The notes under the pieces were generated by a model. The model made no database searches. It was given only the letters and a program-made list of their open reading frames with translations, and had not been told where the DNA came from. A program made the translations under genes and the position numbers. A DNA stretch of 34,095 nucleotides from positions 1-34,095 of the forward strand of contig DATIZY010000180.1 of the NCBI GenBank assembly GCA_035516895.1. Reading direction: 5' to 3'. The DNA is from Gp7-AA10 sp035516895 (lineage in GTDB: Bacteria; Acidobacteriota; Thermoanaerobaculia; Gp7-AA8). Positions 17,963 to 24,672 of the stretch are shown here, piece after piece (position 1 is the stretch's first letter; each line of letters opens with the position of its first letter).

Positions 17963-18292
17963 TCACTTCTTGGGTGCGAAGCTCCGGATGTAGTTCACGA
18001 GCGCGTCGATTTCCGCCTCGCTCAGCTTGCCTTTGTACGACGGCATCTTGTTCTTGCCGTTCGTGATGATTTTCTCGAGGTCCTCGCCGCTCTGCTTCTG
18101 CACGTCGTCCGATCCGAGATCTCTGAGGTGCAGGTTCTTGCCCATCGCAGTCTGACCTTTTCCATCGGGACCGTGGCACATGGCGCATTTCGATTTGAAA
18201 ATCGCCGCGGCGTCGATGTCCGCCGCGTGCGCGGTGGGCATGACGACGAGGGCAACAGCAACACAAAGAACGAACACCGAAAGTCTCTTCAT
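17963..18292 (-). CDS. Periplasmic monohaem c-type cytochrome
   Basis: The 109-residue precursor has a signal peptide ending PTAHA before ADIDAAAIF and one haem motif, CAMCH, in KSKCAMCHGPDGKGQTAMG. The distal ligand is probably the Met of NKMPSYKG, followed by the class I C-terminal helix (SEAEIDALVNYIRSFAPKK). It is thus a standard small soluble cytochrome c. The start at 18292 is chosen for its signal peptide and the GGAGAG upstream. It lies 80 bases downstream of the ImcH-like gene and upstream of the second small cytochrome, and is probably co-transcribed with them unless the hairpin at 18325 ends the transcript. It is a candidate shuttle from ImcH/CbcL-like proteins to the MtrA-like protein. 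Confidence 0.92.
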   Translation of the reverse strand: MKRLSVFVLCVAVALVVMPTAHAADIDAAAIFKSKCAMCHGPDGKGQTAMGKNLHLRDLGSDDVQKQSGEDLEKIITNGKNKMPSYKGKLSEAEIDALVNYIRSFAPKK

Positions 18293-18311
18293 CCATCTCT
18301 CCTTCGTAATG

Positions 18312-18353
18312 GCGTCAGGCATCAGGCGTCAGAGCAGTGAATCGTCTGACGCC
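18312..18353. repeat. Heptamer triplet (GCGTCAG type) merging into a hairpin
   Basis: Three 7-bp units, GCGTCAG GCATCAG GCGTCAG (18312-18332), run into a 9-bp stem, GGCGTCAGA (18325-18333) pairing with TCTGACGCC (18345-18353). This sits between the ImcH-like and cytochrome genes and may terminate transcription or stabilise mRNA. It is a second heptamer family unrelated in sequence to AGTCCTN. Confidence 0.7.
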
Positions 18354-18372
18354 CGAGGTCTGGCTGGAAGCT

Positions 18373-19854
18373 TTACATGCCGCCGCCATTGTGGCAGTCG
18401 GCGCAGTTTACGCTCTTCAGATCGCCGATATCGACCGGGTGATTGAACGGTGCGGAGATGTTCCCGGCCGCGAGAACGGTGTGGCAGACATTGCACTCTT
18501 TGCTGATCTTCTTGCCGTCCTTGCTGACGTGCTGATCGTCGTGACAGCGGAAGCAGCCGATGGTCTGCATGTGGCCGATGTTGTCGGGGTGCGTACGCCA
18601 GTCGACGCGCATCTCGGGGAATCGCGTGGTGGCGAAGATCTCCGTCAACGCCGATGCCGCGCGATCCACCGCCCCTTTCTTCGACTGATAAATTGCCGGA
18701 TAGGTTTTCTGGTAGTACGCGATCAGGTCGTTCGCGACGCCGCGCTCCCCCTCGGGCGTGGTCTTGTAGTCCTTGACCAGCGCGGCGACCGCCTGCTGTT
18801 TGACGAACGGCAGCGAGCGGTCGATCCTGCCGGTGAGGATCGCTTTGTCGACGGCGCGGTCGGGCGAGACGTAGATGTGCGTCGGACGATTGTGGCAATC
18901 GACGCAATCCATGACGCGTTTCGGAGCGGTTGCGATCTGCGCGTCGGTGAGCTTGGCGTCCTGTGCCATGTATTCGACGGCCGCTCCGGTGCGGCGATTG
19001 CGCATGCGCACCCATGCGATCTTCTGGCGGTGTTCGTCGGTGGCGATGTAGGTGATCTCGTTGGCGATGTTCATGTGCCAGTGAATGCCGCTCATCTGGC
19101 CGCCCTGCGGATTGCCGCCGCCGGTGTTGATCAGCATGCGGACCTCGACGGGAGTGTTCGTCTCGTCGTACTGGTAGTGATCGAACACCTTCAGCTGCGC
19201 GCCCCAGAATTTCTCCGGCCAGTGGCATTGCTCGCAGGTCTCCTGCGCCGGGCGCAGATTCGCGACCGGCGAGGGAATCGGACGCGGATACTTGTTCGCG
19301 ATCGTCGCGTAGACCTGATAGGCGCCGGAGAGCTTCGAACGCACGTACCACGTCGCGCCGGCGCCGACGTGACAGCCGACGCATCCGACACGCGCGTGCG
19401 GCGAGAGGCTGTACGCCGTGTATTCGGGGCGCATGACCTGATGGCACAGCGTGCCGCAGAACGCGTCGGAATCCGTGTAGTGATAGACCTGATAGCTGCC
19501 GAAGACGGTCATCGTGACGAACAGGATGATCGCCACGGTGCTGCCGACGACGGTCAGCCGCGTGCGGTTGTCGTTCAGATCGATCGTCGGGAACTGCGGA
19601 ATCTCATCGGGAGCCAGCCGCCGCCGCCGGCGGCGCTCGAGCAGCATGCCGGCGATGAACAGCGCGATGCCGAAGATCAGAATCGCCGGCGCGACGAGCC
19701 ACGTCAGAATCCCCATGTAGGGGTTCGGATGGGACTGCGTCGCGTTGACGTAGATGAGGAATAAGAGATTCGCGAGAGCGACGACGATGATGACCAGCCC
19801 AGCCTGACTGACGAGATTGCGCGTCAGGCTGGGCCGCTTGGGTACGTCCGTCAC
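18373..19854 (-). CDS. Seven-haem NapC/NirT-type inner-membrane cytochrome (ImcH-like)
   Basis: The 493-residue protein has two to three membrane helices (about 14-35, 47-68 and 100-122), then a periplasmic multihaem domain. Its first haem motif is CGTLCHQVM, a CX3CH form, followed by six CXXCH motifs (CVGCH, CEQCH, CVDCH, CFRCH, CNVCH, CADCH). The run CGTLCH-VM-PEYTAY-SPHARVGCVGCH is characteristic of the NapC/NirT group that includes Geobacter ImcH, a quinol oxidase feeding extracellular electron transfer. Its role is therefore inferred as quinol oxidation and delivery to periplasmic cytochromes. It starts at a GTG that overlaps the stop of the CbcL-like gene by 3 bases (GTGA), showing translational coupling. 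Confidence 0.85.
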   Translation of the reverse strand: MTDVPKRPSLTRNLVSQAGLVIIVVALANLLFLIYVNATQSHPNPYMGILTWLVAPAILIFGIALFIAGMLLERRRRRRLAPDEIPQFPTIDLNDNRTRLTVVGSTVAIILFVTMTVFGSYQVYHYTDSDAFCGTLCHQVMRPEYTAYSLSPHARVGCVGCHVGAGATWYVRSKLSGAYQVYATIANKYPRPIPSPVANLRPAQETCEQCHWPEKFWGAQLKVFDHYQYDETNTPVEVRMLINTGGGNPQGGQMSGIHWHMNIANEITYIATDEHRQKIAWVRMRNRRTGAAVEYMAQDAKLTDAQIATAPKRVMDCVDCHNRPTHIYVSPDRAVDKAILTGRIDRSLPFVKQQAVAALVKDYKTTPEGERGVANDLIAYYQKTYPAIYQSKKGAVDRAASALTEIFATTRFPEMRVDWRTHPDNIGHMQTIGCFRCHDDQHVSKDGKKISKECNVCHTVLAAGNISAPFNHPVDIGDLKSVNCADCHNGGGM

Positions 19855-21680
19855 GATGGCTGTTCCTCCGGCGTTGGCGTTACGAGACCGTGCTCCTCAT
19901 GGAACTGCTCTTTCGACATCTTTCCGTCGAACCATGCGAGGTTCATCGGGTACACATCGGGGTCGAAGATCACCTGATAGAAGTGCCAGACCAGAATCGC
20001 CAGCGTGGCGAGGATCGCCTCATAGAAGTGAATCGTCGTAGCAATGTCCACCCACCACCGGGGAATCCACGTGGCGACATCGACAGCGTACCAAATTACG
20101 AGGCCGGTGATCGCCATGACCAGCGTTCCCCACATGCCGGCCCAGTACTCCATCTTCTCGGCGTAGCTGAAGCGTCCGAACTCCGGCTTCTCCTTGGTGA
20201 GGCCGAGGTAGTAGCGGAGGACCTTGAGGATGTCGCGGCCGTCCTTGAAGCGCAGCCACAGATCGGCGAAGAGCCTGCGCCCGTCTTTCGTGAAGAGCAG
20301 GTAGCCGGCGTGGTACACGCCGAGGGCGATGAGAATGATCGCCGCCACGCGGTGCGTGATGCTGCGGATCGTTTCGCTCACGAACATCCGGCCTAACAGC
20401 GACTCCGGCCACGCGAGGGCGAAGCCGCTGATGACCAGCGTCGTGAAGCTGAGGAAGAGGACCAGGTGCTGGATGCGCTGATTCGGATTCATCCGCACGA
20501 CGACGCGGTCGGGCCGCCGGCGCGTCAGCTGGACCTTGCGGAACCAGATGAGCAGGTTGTGTGCGAGCATGAAGCCGATCGTGGCGATGATCAGCAGGAT
20601 GTAGATGCGGCGGATCCACGTGTTGAGCATCGCCGGAAAGTCGCTGACGTCCGTCTTCGTCATGTGGATCTTGCCCTGCGTGAATTTGTCCGGCGCGTTC
20701 GGATGACATTTGCCGCAGGTCTTGTTCAGGTTCACCGGATTGATCGCCGATTTCGGATCGGATGACGGCCGGATGTCGTGTGCGCCGTGGCAGCTCGCGC
20801 AATCGGCGGCCACGGTCGAGCCCATCTGCCGCGCGAGACCGTGATAGCTCGCCTCGTAGGTGGTGACGCGATTGCCGGGGACCGCGAACTCCTGCGTGAG
20901 GCGGACTCCTTCGTGGCAGTGGATGCAGCTGGCGCGCGGGCCGCGGACCGGGTCCGCCGTTTTGGCGATCGTGTGAATGCCGTGGCAGTCGGTGCAGACC
21001 GGCGCGCTCCAGTTGCCATGCGCCAGCGCTTTGCCGTGAATGCCGTCGCCGTATTGCGCCGCGATCGCCGCATGGCATTTGCTGCATGTGCGTGCGACGT
21101 TGAACTTGAAGATGCCCGATTGCGGATCGTTCGCCGGCCGCACCGCGTGGTAGTCGTGGCAGTCGGTGCAGACCGCGGCCTTCGTCGAGCCGTTCGCCAC
21201 CGCGCGTCCATGCACGCTCTGCGTGTACGAGGCGACGGGCTGCGCGCTGAGTCCGGCCTTCTCCATCGTGAATTTCTGGGCGTGGCAGGTCGCGCATGTG
21301 CCGGGGATGTTCACGTGTGCGGTTCGCGAGGTTTTGTCGGAGGAAGGAAGAATGTTGTGCGCCGGTCCATGGCAGTCGACGCACGTCGCGCCTTTTGCGA
21401 AGCCGCTCTTCAGCGCTTTCGCGTGCAGGCTGCTGTCCCATGCGGCGACGGCGTCCGCGTGGCACGCGGCGCACTGCACGGCCTTCGGCTTCGTCTCGTG
21501 CGGGACCGCCGTGACGTCCGCGTGGCAGTTGGTGCAGTCGAGCGCGCTGTGAATCGACGCGCCGAATTTCTTCGCGTCGATCGTGTCGTGGCACGCGAGA
21601 CAATCCTCGTTTTTCAACTGCGCCGCTGCGGTCGACGCAACCAGGAGAACCATCGCGCCGAAAAGGATTCGCATTCTCAT
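19851..21680 (-). CDS. CbcL-like multihaem c-type / b-type inner-membrane cytochrome
   Basis: The 609-residue protein combines two parts. After a signal peptide (residues 1-20), a periplasmic region to about residue 330 carries 11 CXXCH motifs (CLACH, CTNCH, CAACH, CVDCH, CATCH, CTDCH, CSKCH, CTDCH, CIHCH, CASCH, CGKCH). The rest has about four to five membrane helices with histidines (LAHNLLIW, ITHRVAAII, VYHAGYLLF, HFYEAI, WHFYQVIF) like a b561/FdnI-type di-haem cytochrome b. This architecture matches Geobacter CbcL, a quinol-oxidising cytochrome used for low-potential extracellular acceptors, which has nine c-haems. Start 21680 is chosen for the signal peptide, and 21674 is possible. A shared regulatory motif and a palindrome lie 40-80 bases upstream. 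Confidence 0.85.
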   Translation of the reverse strand: MRMRILFGAMVLLVASTAAAQLKNEDCLACHDTIDAKKFGASIHSALDCTNCHADVTAVPHETKPKAVQCAACHADAVAAWDSSLHAKALKSGFAKGATCVDCHGPAHNILPSSDKTSRTAHVNIPGTCATCHAQKFTMEKAGLSAQPVASYTQSVHGRAVANGSTKAAVCTDCHDYHAVRPANDPQSGIFKFNVARTCSKCHAAIAAQYGDGIHGKALAHGNWSAPVCTDCHGIHTIAKTADPVRGPRASCIHCHEGVRLTQEFAVPGNRVTTYEASYHGLARQMGSTVAADCASCHGAHDIRPSSDPKSAINPVNLNKTCGKCHPNAPDKFTQGKIHMTKTDVSDFPAMLNTWIRRIYILLIIATIGFMLAHNLLIWFRKVQLTRRRPDRVVVRMNPNQRIQHLVLFLSFTTLVISGFALAWPESLLGRMFVSETIRSITHRVAAIILIALGVYHAGYLLFTKDGRRLFADLWLRFKDGRDILKVLRYYLGLTKEKPEFGRFSYAEKMEYWAGMWGTLVMAITGLVIWYAVDVATWIPRWWVDIATTIHFYEAILATLAILVWHFYQVIFDPDVYPMNLAWFDGKMSKEQFHEEHGLVTPTPEEQPS

Positions 21681-21719
21681 GCTCACAAGGTACGGCGGCG
21701 CCTCGATCGCGGGGATGGA

Positions 21720-21743
21720 GCGAGTCACGCTTGCTGTGTGACC
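21720..21743. promoter_or_regulatory. Motif shared with the MtrCAB promoter region
   Basis: GCGAGTCACG followed by a short spacer and GCTGTGTGAC lies 40-63 bases upstream of the CbcL-like start. The same arrangement, GCGAGTCACG then GCTGTGAC, occurs at 24556-24578 before the MtrC-like gene. This suggests one regulator controls both halves of the electron-transfer island. Confidence 0.4.
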
Positions 21744-21758
21744 GAACGCACGTTCGGT
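21741..21758. promoter_or_regulatory. 18-bp palindrome, TetR-type operator-like
   Basis: ACCGAACGCACGTTCGGT is a perfect 8-bp inverted repeat with a 2-base centre, 61-78 bases upstream of the CbcL-like ATG and 6 bases from the RAYT element edge. Its size and symmetry are like TetR-family operators. It could also be the original palindrome at which the RAYT unit sits. Confidence 0.35.
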
Positions 21759-21764
21759 TGTGTC

Positions 21765-22834
21765 GGGGTCAGGTCTGCCCTTCGTCTTTTTTTCTACCGA
21801 TTGTGGAGTGATAACGGGCAAGAGCTCCCTTCAAATCGGAATTCGAGCTCAGCACGGCATCGCACCGCCGGACGAGGCGGGTTACGTGGCTCGTCCCGCG
21901 AAGGCGGAGGGCGGCAGCGATCTCGCGGCCCTTCAGATGGGCATCATTCCAGGCGAGCCATGCAGCGAGCATGCGCGGCAAACCGCCGTGACCTTCGCGA
22001 ATCCGGCGTTCCGGAATCGAAAGAAGCTCTGCGACGCCGCGCACGATCGCATCGATCGATGTCTGCCGAATGTCGCTCTGAAGCCTGGGATGCTCTTTTG
22101 ACCGCGGCTTCACAGCGATTCGCTCGCGGATCTCATCGATCCATTCGCTGCGCCCGAGATACACCTGGCCGACGACCGCATCCCACAACCGCGCATCGCA
22201 GCCAATCGCGCGATCGACGAACGCGCGGTACTCGGATCGCGCCGCATCTCGATTTCGGCCAAACGGGGCGAGAGCGTCGTCCACCGCGAGCCATTCCGGC
22301 GCGGCAACCTCACCCAGGACCGCTCGATGGCTGCTCCACTGGTAGTCATCGGGCCGCGAAGTCATCCGAGCGCGGACGGGATTCAGCACGACGTAGCGCA
22401 AGAGCTCGAGGAAATACGCCTCTTTGTCGACGAGAAAAGACCTGAACCGAGCCTGAAACAGATGCCCGACCCGCCGGTGGCGCTGATTGAATCGAAGCGA
22501 GAACCGGCTGTTCAACCAATGCATCCCGCGCGAGAGCTCGGGCCACGTCAGCTCGAGGACAAGATGATAGTGGTTCGGCATGAGCACATAGGCGGGAACG
22601 ATCCAGCCGAATCGCTCGACGGACTCGCCAAGCATTTCGAGGAACGACCGGCGGTCGTCATCGTCCGCAAAGATCAGCTGCCGATTGTTTCCGCGCGCGG
22701 TGATGTGCCAGAACGAGCCGGGATATTCGAGTCGAAGCGGTCTTGACATAGCGACCGAGGCTACCTCGGCCAGCGTCGAATCGAGGGGTTATCTACCCGG
22801 CGTAGAAAAAAGGACGAAGGGCAGACCTGACCCC
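21765..22834. mobile_element. RAYT mobile unit with 33-bp inverted repeats
   Basis: The 33-bp ends, 21765-21797 and 22802-22834, are inverted copies differing at one base. Both begin GGGGTCAGGTCTGCCC from the outside. The single gene inside is a Y1 transposase. The right end lies 1 base beyond the stop codon of the ccmI-like gene. No target duplication is apparent, as expected for HUH enzymes. The unit splits the ccm genes from the cytochrome genes. Confidence 0.85.
21769..22749 (-). CDS. REP-associated tyrosine transposase (RAYT, Y1/HUH family)
   Basis: The 326-residue protein opens MSRPLRLEYPGSFWHITARGNN, the typical RAYT N-terminus. It carries the HUH motif as HYH in VLMPNHYHLVLE, with the catalytic Tyr expected in the RYVVLNPVRARM region (residues about 115-130). 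The C-terminal part (about 190-310) is a helix-rich extension with a DnaA-C/helix-turn-helix flavour (SERRIREGHGGLPR-like, LKGREIAAALRLRGTSHVTRLVRRC). It probably nicks and rejoins single-stranded palindromic DNA. Its last codons lie within the left inverted repeat, so that repeat is partly coding. The gene appears intact. Confidence 0.9.
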   Translation of the reverse strand: MSRPLRLEYPGSFWHITARGNNRQLIFADDDDRRSFLEMLGESVERFGWIVPAYVLMPNHYHLVLELTWPELSRGMHWLNSRFSLRFNQRHRRVGHLFQARFRSFLVDKEAYFLELLRYVVLNPVRARMTSRPDDYQWSSHRAVLGEVAAPEWLAVDDALAPFGRNRDAARSEYRAFVDRAIGCDARLWDAVVGQVYLGRSEWIDEIRERIAVKPRSKEHPRLQSDIRQTSIDAIVRGVAELLSIPERRIREGHGGLPRMLAAWLAWNDAHLKGREIAAALRLRGTSHVTRLVRRCDAVLSSNSDLKGALARYHSTIGRKKDEGQT

Positions 22835-22835
22835 A

Positions 22836-23276
22836 CTACTTCAGGCGCAGGACGAGGTTGCTTGCGCCCATCGCCACGCCGTCGATCGACGCGGAGGGCG
22901 AGCCGGGCTCGCGCGTCGCGGCGTCGCCGTCGCGGTCGATGCGCGCTTCGAGGAACACACGCGCTGGAGGCACGCCGCCCATCATCACATCCTCGGGACC
23001 GAGCGAAAACTTCACCGGGAAGCTCGTGACGTCGAGCCGCTTCGCGAGAACGGGATGACCCTTGCGAGATTCATCGCGCGCGATCACGAACACGATCGCC
23101 GGCCCCTTCACATTCGCCTCGATCGTCCCGCTGATCGTCGTCGCGCTCAGCTGCGGCTGCGGCGCCGCGTTGGCGTCGTTGCGAGCGAAGAAGAAAAAGA
23201 TGAATGCCGCGGCGATGCCCGCCGCCGCGCCGATGATGAATCCCGTCGCCGCCCACTGCTTCGGTGTCTGTGTCAC
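22836..23276 (-). CDS. CcmI/CycH C-terminal-domain-like protein
   Basis: The 146-residue protein has one membrane helix (about 9-31) and a periplasmic domain. ISGTIEANVKGPAIVFVIAR, GHPVLAKRLDVTSFPVKFSL, VFLEARIDRDGDA and PGSPSASIDGVAMG match the C-terminal domain of CcmI/CycH, the apocytochrome-binding subunit of System I haem ligation. The TPR part of full CcmI is missing, so this is a short or split form. The ATG overlaps the ccmE stop by 4 bases. The RAYT element begins 1 base after its stop, so the last residues could have been altered by insertion, although the family pattern reaches nearly to the end. Confidence 0.65.
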   Translation of the reverse strand: MTQTPKQWAATGFIIGAAAGIAAAFIFFFFARNDANAAPQPQLSATTISGTIEANVKGPAIVFVIARDESRKGHPVLAKRLDVTSFPVKFSLGPEDVMMGGVPPARVFLEARIDRDGDAATREPGSPSASIDGVAMGASNLVLRLK

Positions 23277-23713
23277 TTGCTCACTCCTTTGGTGCTCTTG
23301 ATGAGCTGCTCCGCGTTCGCGGCCCCGTGCGGAGCGCGATATTCGTTGTTGTGCGAGACCATGAGACGGCTTCCGTCGAAGACGCCGCTGCGCGTCATCG
23401 TGCCCTCGACGACGACTCCGATTCCTTCGCGGAACATCTGCGGAGGAACGCTGTGCGTTTTGACGTGCACGGTCGACTTGAGATCGGTGACGTCGAACTC
23501 GACATTCGACGACGTCGTGTTCGAAACGACCGAGCCTTTTTTCACGAGACCGCCTAACCGAATGGACGCGCCGTACGCTTTATCGCCGGCGTGCAGCAGA
23601 TCCGACGGCGACCAGTAGTAGACGAGGTTGTTGCCGATCTTCCCCACCGCGATGAACGCGAACGCGGTTGCGGCAACCAGAAGGGCGATGACGACTGCCC
23701 ATCGTGATTTCAC
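23273..23713 (-). CDS. ccmE: Haem chaperone CcmE
   Basis: The 146-residue protein has an N-terminal membrane anchor (WAVVIALLVAATAFAFIAVG) and an OB-fold periplasmic domain. The domain includes LHAGDKAYGASIRLGGLVKKGSV, VEFDVTDLKSTVHVKTHSVPPQMFREGIGVVVEG and the haem-attachment segment SHNNEY, which gives the HxxxY-type signature (His plus Tyr 4 residues on). It takes haem from CcmC and hands it to the ligation complex. The start is a GTG at 23713 overlapping the ccmD stop (GTGA), preceded by a GGGGGG Shine-Dalgarno-like run. The order ccmC-ccmD-ccmE matches known loci. It would serve the roughly 40 haem sites encoded nearby. Confidence 0.88.
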   Translation of the reverse strand: MKSRWAVVIALLVAATAFAFIAVGKIGNNLVYYWSPSDLLHAGDKAYGASIRLGGLVKKGSVVSNTTSSNVEFDVTDLKSTVHVKTHSVPPQMFREGIGVVVEGTMTRSGVFDGSRLMVSHNNEYRAPHGAANAEQLIKSTKGVSK

Positions 23714-23826
23714 TTGACCCCCCGGTTCTGCACGAACGTGCGCGCGGCATAGCCGAAGATCACCAGTGCCGAAATGATGTACGCGGCCCAGACGAAGGCC
23801 CAGCCGCCGGTAACGACTCCGTTCAT
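23710..23826 (-). CDS. ccmD: CcmD-like small membrane protein (38 residues)
   Basis: A 38-residue frame encodes MNGVVTGGWAFVWAAY followed by one membrane helix (IISALVIFGYAARTF) and a short basic tail. Size, the WAFVWAAY start, one helix and position between ccmC and ccmE all fit CcmD, which joins CcmC and CcmE in holo-CcmE release. It overlaps both neighbours by 4 bases, a signature of translational coupling. Confidence 0.8.
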   Translation of the reverse strand: MNGVVTGGWAFVWAAYIISALVIFGYAARTFVQNRGVK

Positions 23827-24512
23827 GCGATCTCCTCCACGACTTCCAGCGCGACCGGCGGCGGCGCGATCTCATGCTCCAGCTGTAGCGCCGCTGTCCT
23901 CGCGCGAACCGCGATCACCGCGCCGATCACGAGCAGCAGCCCGGCGAAGTTCGTGAACCACGGAATCAGAAACTCGCGCGATACGCTCGAGAGCGTCGAC
24001 TGCTGCTGGTGCAGCGAGTTCCACCACTTCACCGAGAAGTAGACGATCGGCACGTCGACGTAACCGATCACCGTTGCGACCGCGGACCAGGTCGCGCGCT
24101 TCATCGGATCCTCGACGAAGTGCCGCAGCGCCGCGATGCCGAGGAATGCCGTGAGCAGCACCGCGACCGTTGTCAGGCGCGGATCCCAATCCCACCACAC
24201 GCCCCACGTCGGCTTCGCCCAGATCGCGCCCTGCACGGACAGAAGGAAGCAGAGCACGACCGCCATCTCGATCGATGCTTCGAGCCGGTGGTCCCACGCC
24301 CATCGTCCGGTCACGAGAAACGCGATTGCGCAGCCGAACGCGAACGTGAGAACGAGGAGTGCGGACCATGCCGTGGGCACGTGCACGTACAAAATCCGCT
24401 GCACGTTTCCCATGTGCTCCTCGGGCGGCGAGATGGCGAGGCCGTAATACGACCCGGCCGCGAGCAGCAGCGCGCCGAGGATGACGGTTGCGAGTGGAAG
24501 TTTGCGGCTCAT
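23823..24512 (-). CDS. ccmC: Haem exporter/handling protein CcmC
   Basis: The 229-residue protein has about six membrane helices and the tryptophan-rich WWD motif, WGVWWDWDPRLT (about residues 103-114). Flanking periplasmic histidines are in YVHVPTAW (about 43-50) and the VKWWNSLHQQQST loop. This is the family that presents haem to CcmE. The C-terminal tail (APPPVALEVVEEIA) is an extension past the last helix. It is the first gene of a coupled ccmC-ccmD-ccmE-ccmI-like run. CcmA, B, F, G and H are not in the window. It is divergent from the MtrC-like gene across 160 bases that hold CRP-like motifs. Confidence 0.92.
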   Translation of the reverse strand: MSRKLPLATVILGALLLAAGSYYGLAISPPEEHMGNVQRILYVHVPTAWSALLVLTFAFGCAIAFLVTGRWAWDHRLEASIEMAVVLCFLLSVQGAIWAKPTWGVWWDWDPRLTTVAVLLTAFLGIAALRHFVEDPMKRATWSAVATVIGYVDVPIVYFSVKWWNSLHQQQSTLSSVSREFLIPWFTNFAGLLLVIGAVIAVRARTAALQLEHEIAPPPVALEVVEEIA

Positions 24513-24555
24513 GACGATGCAAACGATACGGTCGCAAAACCGCCCAGACCGCGCC

Positions 24556-24587
24556 GCGAGTCACGAACAGCTGTGACGCGAGTCACC
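24556..24587. promoter_or_regulatory. CRP/FNR-family-like site(s) in the ccmC-mtrC divergent promoter region
   Basis: TGTGACGCGAGTCACC (24572-24587) has TGTGA and TCACC half-sites 6 bases apart, the same form as the site at 16964. GCGAGTCACG at 24556 with GCTGTGAC repeats the motif before the CbcL-like gene. The site lies about 86 bases upstream of the MtrC-like ATG and 60 bases from ccmC, so it could control both directions. Confidence 0.45.
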
Positions 24588-24672
24588 CGACGCCGGTGCT
24601 CCGGGGCATGGTTGCACTCGTGTGTCACGCCCTACCGTGTTGCACGTGGACCAATGTGAAAGGAGTACCTCC

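Noticed and set aside
21765..22834. Target-site duplication around the RAYT unit
   Set aside because: Bases outside the two ends (TGTC and ACTA) do not match, as expected for HUH enzymes.
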